64,000 bases of DNA, taken from the NCBI GenBank assembly GCA_963575745.1, contig CAUYUJ010022559.1, forward strand, positions 105,199 through 169,198, in the 5' to 3' direction. This DNA is from Prorocentrum cordatum (Eukaryota; Sar; Dinophyceae; Prorocentrales; Prorocentraceae). Shown one piece after another: positions 32,079-42,650 of this stretch. A model generated the notes under the pieces. It saw nothing but the letters and a program-made list of their open reading frames with translations. It searched no databases and was not told the DNA's origin. A program made the position numbers and the translations under genes. Every line of letters begins with the position of its first letter. Positions within the stretch are counted from its first letter, which is position 1.

Positions 32079-32160
32079 ATGAGACCGTCAAAAGAAGACT
32101 CAGGATGAAAAGCCGGTCCTGGGGAAGAGGTCCAGACCTCTGGAGAGCCACGGTGTGGAA
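32075..32160 (+). repeat. Dispersed repeat A (5' module)
   Basis: GACCGTCAAAAGAAGACTCA, AGCCGGTCCTGGGGAAG and CCAGACCTCTGGAGAGCC. It follows repeat B without a gap. Confidence 0.75.
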
Positions 32161-33375
32161 GCAGAAAGAGATCGACGTCGGATGTCCAGGGTGGGCGGCT
32201 TTCGAGGGGGTGGGGGTCGGAGGTTGACAGAGCCCCCACCCGTTTACTCTTCCGACGGTTCTCGGGAAGGTGTTGCCGTCGCCGTATTTGCTGGCCTGCG
32301 CCCGCTGGTTCTGGTCCTGGAGCGTTTCCGCTCCAGGATCTCTGGGGAGTCTCCCTCCTGCGATGTGCAGCACCAAGCCTCCCTCCTGCGATGTGCAGCA
32401 TCATGTATCGGGTCGTGTGTCGGCCACGCGCAGAGGGGGGGGTAGGGGGGAGGGGGGAAGGCTTCTCAGAAGCACCCCTGCTTCTTAGAGGGCGCGAACT
32501 TGCTTATAGATGTAGGGCCGACGCCTTTGAGGAAGAAGCGTCCTCCTTCTCTCAGAAGCCTTCCCCCTGCCCCTGCCCCCTCTGCGCCACCGAGTGCACG
32601 AGCAGGAGACGCTGGCACGGCTGGCATCCGCACCGTGCGGCGAGAGCGCTCGAGCCCAGCCTTCTGGACGCGCCTCCTGGCGAGTGGCGAGCTGAGCCGG
32701 CGGCTCGGCCAGAGCCAGGCACGCAGGCTCGGATGCAGCTCTCAAGGGAGGTCAAGTTCTGATTTTGCCTTGGTCCGGAATCTGGTTTCATCTGGCTTCA
32801 TCCCGCTCAATCCCGCCTAGTCCCGCTTAGTCTGGCCAGATCTCGCTTCATCCGAGGCCCACTCCGGCGCAACAGCCCCCCAATGGGGCTCAATCGTCCT
32901 GATTCCTTCTGACGAAGACCTCCCAGTAGCTGCCTCCTGCCGCAGGCCGCTATTGCACGTGCGTCGATCGGCACGGTCGGGTCGCTCCTGCCTCGGGCCA
33001 CTCCTGCGTGCATCCGACGGCGGCCCCGAGCCGCCGTGGGTTGGGCGGGAGGACGAGGTTATGAAGCGCTTCCGTCGCAGAAGAGTCGGCACAGACATCC
33101 GTAACGCACCTGGGATCGCGCAGAGTTCCTGGATCTTACCTGGACCCTCCAGGCAGGCTCTGCGCGCCGAGGTGGGTGGGGTGGGGGGCAGGCGCACCAG
33201 CGCAGGTTCGAGACGTCAGCTCGGACCCTCGGAAGGTCATAGTCAATTACAGCCTTTTGTGTCTTATTTTTTGTGGCTTGTCCTTTGTATACCTTCAGAG
33301 GCTGCCAGAGGCTTCCGAAAGTTCTTGGAGGTCACTGGAGTTTCCTGGAGGCTGTTGGACACCTTTGGAAAAGAG
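32161..33375. other. No supported gene
   Basis: Unique-looking stretch with a 32-bp direct duplication (CTCCCTCCTGCGATGTGCAG) at 32,350-32,401 and competing open frames. No recognisable domain. Confidence 0.4.
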
Positions 33376-33464
33376 GGGAAGAGGAGGAGGAGGAGAAGGA
33401 GGAGGAGGAGGTGGACCAATGTAAACCCAAGACTCACCAAGGATGTTGGAATCCACCCTCCCCC

Positions 33465-33516
33465 AAGCTCCCTCTTCATGGGGCCCTACTTGTAGGGCCC
33501 CGTGAAGAGGGAGCTT
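33465..33516. other. 25-bp perfect-type hairpin
   Basis: Left arm 33,465-33,489 (starts AAGCTCCCTCTTCA) and right arm 33,492-33,516 are reverse complements except one G-T position, with two bases between the arms. Too symmetrical to be chance. There is no T run as in a bacterial terminator. Confidence 0.9.
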
Positions 33517-33749
33517 TGGGACAACCGTGTGAAAATCCTGAAGCGCACCATCACTCCATTCTCAGGATATCAACGCCACGGGTCAACCTGACTCTTGCGT
33601 CTTGGCGACTCTGAGTCGCGCCAGAACATCATTCCGGGGACTTCAACACCGCGTGTCAACGTACATCTTGTGCCCTGACAGTCCTGAATCGTGCCAAAAC
33701 GCAGTTTCTGGTACACTAACCGTGAGAACCACTGGAACTCTCGCAAAGT

Positions 33750-34145
33750 AAGAAACGGAAGCGCGCGGCGCTAAGGCGAGAGCCACATGTTGAAAAGCAG
33801 CCGCCCTCAATCCGTGGAATCCTTGTAAAGTTTCAAGCGAATGTGCGCGGTGCTAAGTCGAAAGTCAATTTTGAAAAATCAGAAAACCTTTTAAACCCAT
33901 TCAGGATTCGCAAATGTTGTGAACGAACGCGCGCGGCGCTAAGGCGAGAGCTACCTGTTGAAAAACGCCTGTCTTCAATCCTTTGAAGATCGTGAAATTT
34001 TTGAAAACGAATGCGCGCGTCGCTAAGGGAAGAGCCACATTTTGAGAACGACCTGTCCTCAATCATTGAAGCTCTTGCACTTCGTTGCAACGAATGCGCG
34101 CGACGCGAAGGCGAGAGCCACATTTTCGAAGCGGCCCGCCCTCTA
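33750..34145 (+). repeat. ~84-bp satellite, five units
   Basis: GCGCGCGGCGCTAAG and variants near 33,760, 33,842, 33,927, 34,009 and 34,094, each followed by CGAGAGCCACATTTTGA-like sequence. Confidence 0.88.
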
Positions 34146-34284
34146 TATATGTGAAGCTGTTGCCAGTTTTCAACCTTGCAGCTCAGAGATGACAAGGAAG
34201 TCTCAGGCGAAACGCCCGGCCCGCCCTTCCGACTGGCCTCGGCTTGTGACAGGGAGGAGCTATGCATACGGAAATAGGGTAGGA

Positions 34285-34450
34285 GCAGGAGGAGGAGGAG
34301 GAGGAGACGTTAGGAGGAGGATGAGGAGGAGAAGCGGGCAAACACGCTACAGCTTCCCTGCTACAGTTCGCCATCACAAAGGAAGGGGGGACGAGGACGA
34401 GGGATGAATAGGAGGAAGAGACTGACGAGGACGAGACAGAGCATCGAGAG
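34285..34450. repeat. GGA/GAC purine tract
   Basis: Interrupted (GGA)n and (GACGAG)n. Confidence 0.85.
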
Positions 34451-34814
34451 GAGGGCGAGAAAATGGCACGGAGATGAGGAAGCGGATGAGACCAATCGCG
34501 CCACGCCGACGCCGTCGCGTATGCAGCGTGCCGCTCGGGGACCTGCGCGCGCAGCAGCCCGAGCCACTGCGCCGATGGATCGAGCTTGTCCTCCGGCCGC
34601 ATCGGCCCATGCCTCCCTCACGCCTTGCACGGAGACGCGGCGATCGGGTGTTCCAACGCTTGAGGTGCGGAGGCTCGTTTTCGAGATCCAGGGGCACAGC
34701 AAACACAAACGACTCACAGAGTACCTGGGGACCTGGGGGGGGCCCAGGCGGTGTGGTGACGTGGTGAACACAGCGTGTGGCGAGTCCGTGGGGATTCGGT
34801 GTCTCCGCGCGGTT

Positions 34815-34965
34815 GTGGGACTCGGGCCGTTCTCCGAGGGTGTCTCTGGCGGTTGGGGCCTCTGGGGTCCCAAAATCGTGTGGTGACGGACCACGCGGTG
34901 AGGTCGTTGGGGATGCAGAGGTAGGTCACCACGCAGTCCGTCACCAGTTCTGGGACCTCGAAGAG
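34815..34965. mobile_element. Foldback element H, copy 1
   Basis: A 5' part (ACTCGGGCCGTTC, GGTTGGGGCCTC) and inverted arms at 34,864-34,904 and 34,923-34,959 sharing GGTCCCA and TGGTGACGGAC. Homologous to 46,165-46,326, where the inverted arms are also present. Confidence 0.75.
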
Positions 34966-34969
34966 TACG

Positions 34970-35430
34970 GGCGCTCCTTCTGCGACCCCTCCAGCGACAT
35001 TCAACTTCTGAACTGACCAAGGGGGCTGCTTCAGAGAAGCTCCACCCCGCGGGTAAGAACGAGCGGGCTGCCGCCGCCGCCATGATTAGTTCCATCTGCG
35101 GCCCCCAAGCTGCCAACCCCTGGTTTTTTGTCTCGGGCATACCTTCTGAGGGTCCCGGGGCTCGATGACGGGCCCCAGAGGCCGAAATCGAGGAACACCA
35201 GCGGGATGCAAACAGCAATCTCCGTCGGAGATCTGGGTCTGGGCCCCCCCACCCCCTGTGGGCCTCCGTGCTCCCTCTGATCCTCAGCCACATGGCGTCG
35301 ACCGTGGCCGGGGAGGTTGGCGGAGGCTAAGCGCCGCGCTTTGGCCTGGGCTCTTGCCTCCTCCCCCTTCTCCCTCCCCCTTCCTGCGCCGCAGCAGCTG
35401 CGCGCAATCGCCAGGACTCGGCGGGCGGCT
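34970..35430. other. No supported gene
   Basis: Several competing frames; fragments of repeat A near 35,140-35,175. Confidence 0.4.
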
Positions 35431-35434
35431 TTTG

Positions 35435-35545
35435 ATAGTTTTCGGCCTCTGGGGACTTTCGCTGGGCCCCAGGGCTGTCAAGGGATGGCTCGGTGCGAAA
35501 CGCCGGTCCTGGGGAATGGCTGGGGGTCGACGCTATTGGCAAAAT
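35435..35545 (+). repeat. Dispersed repeat A (5' module)
   Basis: TTTTCGGCCTCTGGGGACTT, TCGCTGGGCCCCAGGGCTGT and CGCCGGTCCTGGGGAATGG. Confidence 0.85.
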
Positions 35546-35739
35546 ATGACTTCGGGGGTCTGGGGACCGTGTGAGTCTGAGCTCTGCCTGCTTCCCCCCC
35601 TGGACCTCCGCGGAGCAAACGAAGAGGGCAGGGAGGCCGTCGCCGAGCGTGATGCCGTCTGCCAGCAACAGGCCAATCAGGAGCCGGGGGGGGCAGGCGC
35701 GGCTCGTGGGGTCGGGGGGCAGGGTCGGACAGGACTCAG

Positions 35740-35915
35740 AGCCCCTGACATGCTCGCGTCGTTGAACAAAAATCAGTGGGCTTGCTTTTGTGTGGGAACT
35801 TTTTAGGTTTCCGGGGGCCCCCTCAGCGGGCGCCCGCGATCGTCAAGTAATTACCCGGGAGGAAGAATGCGGTCCTGGTGAAGGGGTCCAGACCTCTGGG
35901 GAGCCACGCTGCGAA
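35740..35915 (+). repeat. Dispersed repeat A (5' module)
   Basis: GCTCGCGTCGTTGAA (as before the 28.2 kb copy), then TGCGGTCCTGGTGAAGGGG and CCAGACCTCTGGGGAGCC. Confidence 0.75.
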
Positions 35916-36118
35916 ATAATCGGGGCGTCGGGCGTCTGGGGAGCTCCAGCGTCTGGAAAAAGTCCAGACATGTGATTCTTCGTTTTCCTGGCGTATTTGA
36001 GCCGCTTTCGAACCTCAGGGCGACTGACAAAAGAACGATCTAGCACGACGCCGACCTGGCCCCCGGGAATCTGTCGCGATTCGTGCTGCCCCCCCTCCCC
36101 CTCCATGGACGCGCACAC

Positions 36119-36260
36119 ACCCACAACACAACACAACACAACACAACACACCACACCACACCACACCACAACACAACACAACACAACACAACACAACACA
36201 ACACAACACAACACAACACAACACACACAAACACACGCACACACAAACACACACACGCGA
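36119..36260. repeat. ACAAC/ACACC microsatellite
   Basis: (ACAAC)n pentanucleotide tract with ACACC units, ending in (CA)n. The following 36,261-36,860 has no supported gene. Confidence 0.97.
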
Positions 36261-36869
36261 AGCAGTGCGTGGTTCCTGCCGGGTCTGGGCGTCGCAGTGG
36301 AGCTCGCGATGGGCGGCATTGTGGACGTACTCGGCTTCCGTCAGCTTGAGTGGTCACTCGACCCTGGCGGCCTGGTCCGATTCGTTCGTGATCTGCCATC
36401 TGGGGCCACAGGTGTGTCATCAATTGGTTTATATCGTACTTCAGTTCTTCTTGGGGCCGGAGTCTTTCATTCACAGTGAGCACACGTTACTACAGGTGTG
36501 GTGGGATGACATAATTTTCACTTATGTGCGTGATTGCATGTGTGGCGTATCTTATTTGGGGACCGCCACGCAGCGGTCGCCGGCCAGTTCCACGTCCCTG
36601 GCCGAGGTCCTCTACAGGAGGCACCGCTTCTGTCCCCTCGGGGACGTCAGGGAAACGACCCCGGGGTGCCTGGGAGCACGGGGTCGTGCACCGCAGGGTG
36701 ATCGGTCGGCCCGCGCCCGGCGGCTGCCTGTAGCCAGCCCTGCGGCCTGGATCCTTTGGCCCGATCCAAAACAGCTTTAGATGCGCTGAGAGTCGCTTGC
36801 GTCTCGGCCCAGGCGGGAGTGGCGCCGCATCCAGGATGCCCAAGCGGGAGCGCCGTATAGATGCACATG

Positions 36870-38215
36870 TATACACTTGTATTTCACTTACATATACATA
36901 TACACATCGATACATTTGTATACATACACACATATATAATAGGAGGCTGCATTGGCGCTGCGCGCCATGCACCGTGGCCCTTCAGGATCGGCGCGCAGGC
37001 GGCAGTCGGGGCGCAGGAGAGAGAGAGAGAGAGATAATAAAGAAAGAAGGACAGTGAGAGAAAAGAGAAGGCCAAACAAAAAAAAAGGTCCCTTGTTGCA
37101 CGTAGATCCATCGGTCCTAAATTTATATATATACACATACATCACCTGTCCCTCATGTTTCCTCTTCACTTTTACTCGTCGTGTGCGAACGCGTCCCTGG
37201 TACCATTTACAGCTTTGATTGCGTGGTCTCCTCATTGGAGAGCTTGCTGGGAATCTCGCGAGAGCTTTTTGGGGCTTCTGGTGGTCTTCGAGTGCCTGTT
37301 GAGTTCTACTGGACGTTGTCTTCGATCCTCCAGCACTTCCCTGGGCGCAGTCCTGAGCCCGCCTTCCAGTGTATTCTACGCAAGGTGCAACAAGTCGAAT
37401 TGCCCGAGAGCAGTCACATAGGCATGACAAGTTGCACGTGAAGAGCGAACTGTCATCTTCCGAATGAAGAATCAGACAACACCACTTGTGGGTGAACCAC
37501 ATCAAACATCATGCGTACGTGAGTTCGTGCACGACAAGGATGTAAAGCCATCCGTGCGATAGGAAATCCAGACATAGCCCCATGCGAAGAACTGGCCCGA
37601 TCGCATGTGTAGGGGTCCAAATAATAGATCCAAGTCCGCCGACCCCTTGGGGCACCAGCTTCTAAAGCAGTAGTGTACCTAGAGGGGGGGAAACACGAAG
37701 GGAGTGGGAGGCGAGCCCTTGTTGCTGGGCGCTTCTGGGTTTTTGAAGGCCCCTCTGGACCGTCGTGGGGCCCCTTTTGGACCGTTTTGGGGACCTTGTG
37801 GGTTGTGTCTCGGGAGGTTCTGGCCGTCGTGGGCTCTGCTGGGAGCTTCTTGGCGCTGTCTTCGAGCTTTCTTGGGAGCCTCACAGGTCCGTCATGGACC
37901 GTCTTGGGGCTATCTTGGGCCGTCTTGGGGCTATCTTGGGCCGTCGTGGGGCTCTCTGTGGCTGCCTGGGGGCCCTATTGGGGCGGTTTTGAAGCGAACG
38001 ACCGTCGTGGAGCTACTTGGTGGCCTCCGTGGGCGTTTTTGGAGTCTCTTGAAACGTCGCGGAGCCACCTGAGGCAGTCTTTGAGCGTTTTTGGGCCGTC
38101 TTGGAAGTAGATTGGACTTTATTGTCGCCGTCTTGGGCGCCCAGGGTGGTTGAAAATTCGCTTGGTGGATGGGGTCCTGTCGGGGGTCCCCGGCCTTGCA
38201 AAAATATGAAAAATG
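36870..38215 (-). mobile_element. Composite repeat X plus K module, copy 2
   Basis: Read on the minus strand: leader ATATTTTTGCAAGGCCGGGG (38,183-38,215), CCACCCTGGGCGCC, a GGCC array (38,110-37,735), the X tail (37,730-37,205), the K module with GTGAAGAGGAAACATGAGGG (37,200-37,130), a (TC)n tract (37,036-37,017), the palindrome (36,979-36,947) and a TA-rich tract. This is the only copy in which all parts of X and K lie in one order. Confidence 0.75.
36947..36979 (-). repeat. Palindromic GGCGC motif, copy 5
   Basis: Reverse complement: GGCCACGGTGCATGGCGC, GCA, GCGCCAATGCAG, the same hairpin as at 16,472. Confidence 0.9.
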
Positions 38216-38299
38216 GGAGTCTGCGAATTTTAGATGCGCTATCCTGGCCTGCACGGGGGCGCCGCCGTATCCCACCACGTCGTTTTCTCAGCCATCTCT

Positions 38300-38440
38300 C
38301 CACAAGTATTGCCGAGGGCGACCCCGAGATCCGACGTCACGAACCAATCAGCATCATAAGGAAACAACCAACTCCATTCTTGAATCCGGCCCAATCTGTC
38401 TGCGCATTTTCTGGGGCCCGATCGATCTGCGATGGCGCTG
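38300..38440 (-). repeat. Dispersed repeat A (3' module)
   Basis: GAGATCCGACGTCACGAA start and a GATCGATCTGCGATGG block, as in the other minus-strand 3' modules. The following 38,441-38,940 has no supported gene. Confidence 0.65.
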
Positions 38441-38979
38441 GGGCCCGAAATCCGGCGAAACAGCCCAGTGAAAAACGCAACGCCTAGATCTCAGGAGGCG
38501 CTTTCTTTGAGCGGTATGCGATCGACCACGGCATGTGGACCAAAAGCGCTGACGCGATCGTCGTCGCGTTTTTTTTGCACCCGCGCCAAAGCTTTGTGGG
38601 TCTGTCTCGGTCCCCTCGGGGCGAGCTGTTCTTTTGTTCCGTGATCATCGTCTGACCGATCTTCATCCCCACTGGACCATGATATCTCAGCCCCACCAGC
38701 ACACACACAGGTGGGGATAGGCGCCGCGAAACTCGGAGGAAGCAGCACGTACCCCCACCTTGGAGGGTGAGTCGGACAGTGGGGCCAAGGCCATGTCTGC
38801 AGAGATAGGGGCCTGGTAAACGGTGTGGATTTTCTTGGCTAGCTTAATTCACGCTCGCTCTGGCGGGGGAAGGAGTCCATGCAGCTGGAGATGTCGCACC
38901 GCCACCAGGTCAGCGGCAACATCGCTCTGGACCGACTAATAGGAGACCAAGGCGCCCCCATCGTCTTCGTCGACATCCT

Positions 38980-39182
38980 TCTCCCTCTCCCTCTCCCTCG
39001 TGCTGGTCCTACTGCTGCATCTATCCTTCCTCATTAGCTGCCCTCCTCCCCCCTCCTGCTCCTCCTCCCTCTCCTCCTCGCCTCTCTTGTCCTCCTCTCC
39101 TGCCCTCTCCTCCCTGATCCTCCCCTTCTCCTCCTGTCCTCGTCGTCTTCCTCCTCCTCTTCCTTCTTCTCCTCCTCTTCAA
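38980..39182. repeat. TCC pyrimidine tract
   Basis: (TCC)n/(CTC)n tract. Confidence 0.92.
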
Positions 39183-39337
39183 ATTCTCCAGAGGTCCAGA
39201 AAGGACCGATTACCCCCCGCCACCAACGCAGCTTTTTTCTGTGACGCGGTTCCCCGGGGATCTCGACTCCTTCCGAGACGTTTGTTGACGGCTTGGGGCC
39301 GGGAAGAGGCTTCCAGAGTTTGAAAACGCAAGCGATA

Positions 39338-39650
39338 TGAACCCAGCGCGACCCCAATTGGGGGACTGAGCAATGCTAGGTATGTGTCGCTTGGCTTGCT
39401 TTGCATTGTTTGTCATTGATTAGTGTTGCTTGGCATTGATTGGGATCGTTGTTTGACGTTGCTTATCATTGCTTGGCGTTGTCTTGCATTGGTGTTGCTT
39501 GGCATTGCTGCTTGGCGTTGCTTGGCATCGCTCGGCGTTGGTCGGCATTACTTGAAATCGGTGCTCAGCATTGCTGCAACAATCTGTGCTTTGCATTGCT
39601 TGGCGCGGGCTCTGCATTGTTTGGCATTGCTTGGAATCGCTGCTCGATTA
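39338..39650 (+). repeat. TGAACCCAGCGCGACC box plus TTGGCATTGC array
   Basis: The same lead box as at 30,844, here with the palindrome CCCCAATTGGGG, then a longer diverged (TTGGCATTGC)n array. Confidence 0.88.
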
Positions 39651-39894
39651 TTGGGCCCCTGCCTCGGCTCCACCCTCGCGCGCCTCGGAGAAGCAAGCAC
39701 CTCGTCGCCGCATCTGCGGGACTCCCGGTCGCGTTCCAGGGCAGACGCGGGGCGCAGGTGGCCGGATCGGGCACGGTGGACGGCGAGCGGAGGGACGCGC
39801 GCGGTGGAGGGGAATGGGGCACGCTCACAGCTTGCAGTCCCGCGGCGTGGGTGCCCGAGCCCTGGCGCGCCTCGGAGGTCGGGGGCCCTGAGCC

Positions 39895-40075
39895 GGGCGT
39901 CCAGGCAGGCGGGGGTCAGGGTACCAGGTCTTGCAGGGTCCTGCAGAGCCAGGGTTGCCTCGATCTGGGCTGGCGTGCAGGAGCCAGCAGGGTCCTGCAG
40001 GACGGTGCGGGATCCGGCAGGGCCTGGCTGGCGGGGCCTGGGCTTGCCCCAGGTCAGCAGATCCCTGGGGAGGAG
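39895..40075 (+). repeat. GCAGGGTCCTGCAGG repeats
   Basis: Degenerate units of AGCAGGGTCCTGCAG. The adjoining 39,651-39,894 and 40,076-40,240 have no supported gene. Confidence 0.6.
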
Positions 40076-40489
40076 CCAGCACACCGCGACGCACTCGCGC
40101 TCGGACGCACCTCCGCTCGGAGCTGCGTGCCCGAGCCGTCCTCGGGCGCCCTCCGCGGGCGCGTGTCCTCGCCCTCGCCCCATGCCGCCGGGGGAGGGGG
40201 GCGAAGCGACAGCACCACCACCACCAGGGGGGTGGGCCGCCTCCAAGCAGTGGCGAAGCGTCCTGGCGCGCCAGAAGGCCCGCCAAAGAATGTTCTAAGA
40301 ACCTGATGTGGTTTGCGCGAGGTGTTCTTCGAACATTTTTGGCTGAGACTGTCTTGTTTTCATCACTCGGCGTTCTGTTCTAAGAATGTTATCCAAATAG
40401 GCTTGCCCTATAGGAGTTCCACTTCAAACCCTCCTAATTCGTCCGTTGCCCCCCCCCCTCCCCTTAATTCCTATGCCCCCCTAATTCCT

Positions 40490-40560
40490 ATGGCTGTGCC
40501 TATGCCTATGCCTATGCCTCCACCCTAACTCCTATGCCTATGCGTATGCCTATGCCTGTG
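40490..40560. repeat. CCTATG hexamer tract
   Basis: (CCTATG)n within the interruption of repeat G. Confidence 0.92.
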
Positions 40561-40584
40561 CACCACCTCTATTCCAATGGCATC

Positions 40585-40745
40585 CCCTTGTTTCCAATCC
40601 CTTGCTTGCTCTTGCGTTCTTGCTCTCGCTTGTTTGCTCTTGCTTGCCCTTGCTTGCTTTCACTTGATCGCTGATTCTTGCTTGCTTGTTATTGCTCGCT
40701 TGCGTGTGCTGGCTTCCGCTTGCTTGCTTGCGCTTGCGTGTTTTT
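40585..40745. repeat. CTTGCTTG-type repeats
   Basis: Diverged CTTGCTTGCTCTTG units. Confidence 0.85.
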
Positions 40746-40954
40746 GTTGCTCCTCCCGTCCTCCTTTCGTCCTCCTCCCATCCTCCTCTCGTCCTCATCC
40801 TGTCCTCCCACCTATTTGGAGTCAACGCTGGCTGATAGTTTTCTTGTTTTGTGAATCATTATTTTGGCTTAAGAACAAGAACATCTCGCTGTAGACCTGT
40901 AGGAATGCTGAGACGGTCGGTCCCTGCTCAACATCTTCAGCGAAGAGGTCCACG

Positions 40955-41132
40955 ATGCCTCCCCGAGCTAGGCACTCCAGATTTCATAATGAGGGGGGAA
41001 GAGGTCACAGCCCTCCCGGGTGCGCAATCTCAGACCCCCCCCCCAGACCAGCCATGGAAGGGCGGCCTTTTGCCCAGGGCTCCCGAACCTTCCAAGACAG
41101 CTCAAATCAGACCACCCCCCAAATGTGACCCC
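40955..41132 (-). mobile_element. Foldback element N, copy 2
   Basis: The terminal segment GCACTCCAGATTTCATAATG (40,972) and the reversed interior match the element at 45,565-45,752. The other terminus is decayed. Confidence 0.65.
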
Positions 41133-41203
41133 TCCATCTGGCCCGCCGCTGGTAGTCTCTGGTGGTGGAGTCGCTATTCCTTGTTGCGCCCCCCCTCCTC
41201 CCC

Positions 41204-41300
41204 CGTCGCGCACGGCTCGCAGACAACCTGGAGCAGATACAGAACATGCGCCGCAGCACGCAGGCGATGCTGCAGTCGAAGCTGGCGCGGGGAGTGGGGG
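41204..41300 (+). CDS. Possible short exon, helical
   Basis: A pyrimidine-rich run (41,170-41,203) leads to GCTCGCAG, a plausible splice acceptor. It is followed by about 30 codons of amphipathic, coiled-coil-like composition (NLEQIQNMRRSTQAMLQSKL). A GGGGAGTGGGGGTGGGG stretch, which could hold a donor, follows. Too short to assign. The next segment is repeat A. No other exon of the same gene can be joined with confidence. Confidence 0.25.
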
Positions 41301-41344
41301 TGGGGGAGCCAAGGGGACCTACCCCGGGATCTTTGCGTCGCATG

Positions 41345-41500
41345 TTGTTTTCAACGGGCGATTCTGCTTCGTTTCGGGCCCAGGGCCTTCACACGTCGAT
41401 CGGGCTCGAACAATGCTGCAGAAAGATGGGGTCTTCAGTCGCGGTTTGTCGAAATATGTTTTGTGTCGCAACTTCGGATCGCAGGGTATGTTTTTGGACG
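41345..41500 (+). repeat. Dispersed repeat A (3' module)
   Basis: GATCGGGCTCGAACAATGC and GCAGAAAGATGGGGTCTTCA. Confidence 0.8.
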
Positions 41501-42095
41501 GTTTACGGCCAGGAGCATTTGCCTAGTGTGTCGCGACGCCAGTTTGGGCCTACCACGCTTCTGCGCACCAGGCTGGGCACATCTCAGTCTCCAAGCATCA
41601 ACTTTCTGAGATTGTTGTCCAGCCTTCCGCCCCACAAAGGAGAGCGACACGCTCCCATCCTCAAGCCATTGGATACTCAGCGTTTGATTTTCTTCCTGGG
41701 TGCTCACAGGGTCTTCCGTCAGGAGAGGATGATCTCGGGACGCCCACCATGTACGTGAACATGCGCGCTCGCGCTTACATATTGCCGCCGATCATGTTGC
41801 CTGCATGTGCAGCACAGGAGAGTTGCTCAGACGAAATAACAGATTCATGCAACTTTGCAGGTTCGTACAGCATAGTACATTGTTGCGCAGATGCGAATGA
41901 AGGTGAACATGCATGCCACGACGGCCGAGACGTCCCCTGGCCCGTGCCCTACAATGTGCCGCGCTAAAAACCGCCCCCTGGCGTTTCGGCTTCGCAGCAC
42001 GCGCCCTCCTCGTCCTCCTAAGGGGTTGCTTGAAAGGACCGGCCGCGGGGACATGCTAGTACAGATCGTGAATTCCAGGGGCGCCAAAGAGGGAG
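41501..42095. other. No supported gene
   Basis: Open frames on both strands, one from 41,749 to 41,967 with several Cys. None recognised. Confidence 0.4.
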
Positions 42096-42097
42096 GT

Positions 42098-42258
42098 GAA
42101 CAAGGGGGGAGTGTATATCTTGGCGGGGGCCATGGTATCTTCCCGGATTTCACGGTCACCTCTCCCTGTTTCGACGCGTCGCTTGGTCCCCCTCCCTCGT
42201 GCGCACGCACGCCTCGGGCTATATTTTGCGACCCCCCGTCTTGGACGCTCCCGAAGAG
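42098..42258 (+). repeat. Dispersed repeat E, copy 2
   Basis: TATATCTTGGCGGGGGCCAT, a TTCCCGGATTT block and GACCCCCCGTCTTGGACGCT match 29,225-29,395. Confidence 0.75.
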
Positions 42259-42349
42259 TACATGTTTGGTTCCCGCGCAGAGAGGCGTTGGAAAATAACA
42301 GCTAGGTGCACCTTCCCCTCCAGGGCCAAAATTTTCTGTGCCACGGCCC

Positions 42350-42450
42350 CCTGGGATTCCGACCCCTTCCCCAGGGTCAGCCTTTGGTTACGAAGTTTTC
42401 TGACAGTCCCGGGGGCCTCGAAACGGCCTCCAGAGGCCGAACACGCCCAA
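42350..42450 (-). repeat. Dispersed repeat A (5' module)
   Basis: CCGACCCCTTCCCCAGGG, AAGTTTTCTGACAGTCCC and CCTCCAGAGGCCGAA. Confidence 0.8.
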
Positions 42451-42650
42451 AATCTGGCCGGCACCATTCTGTTAGCGACGCTTGGCCCTAAGGGAAGTTC
42501 GCTACCCCCCTTGCACCCCCCTTCAGATCGGATGCAGCTCTAGGGAAATTAATATCAGCATCGACGCTGGTATGCCCGTAGAAGAAATCCGCCCCCACTC
42601 TGGCCTGCTAGCACCCAGCGGTTTCCCGCCAGACGCGGTGTATCCCGTAG

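Larger units (their letters stand above)
40245..40935 (+). repeat. Dispersed repeat G, copy 1, interrupted
   Basis: AGTGGCGAAGCGTCCTGGC, AATGTTCTAAGAAC, GAACATTTTTGGCTGAG and TTCTGTTCTAAGAATG. The 3' end, TAGGAATGCTGAGACGGTCG, appears only at about 40,895, after about 450 bp of simple repeats, so the element is split. Confidence 0.75.

Noticed and set aside
33465-33516. Rho-independent terminator
   Set aside because: There is no U tract after the stem, no upstream gene, and the organism is not bacterial.
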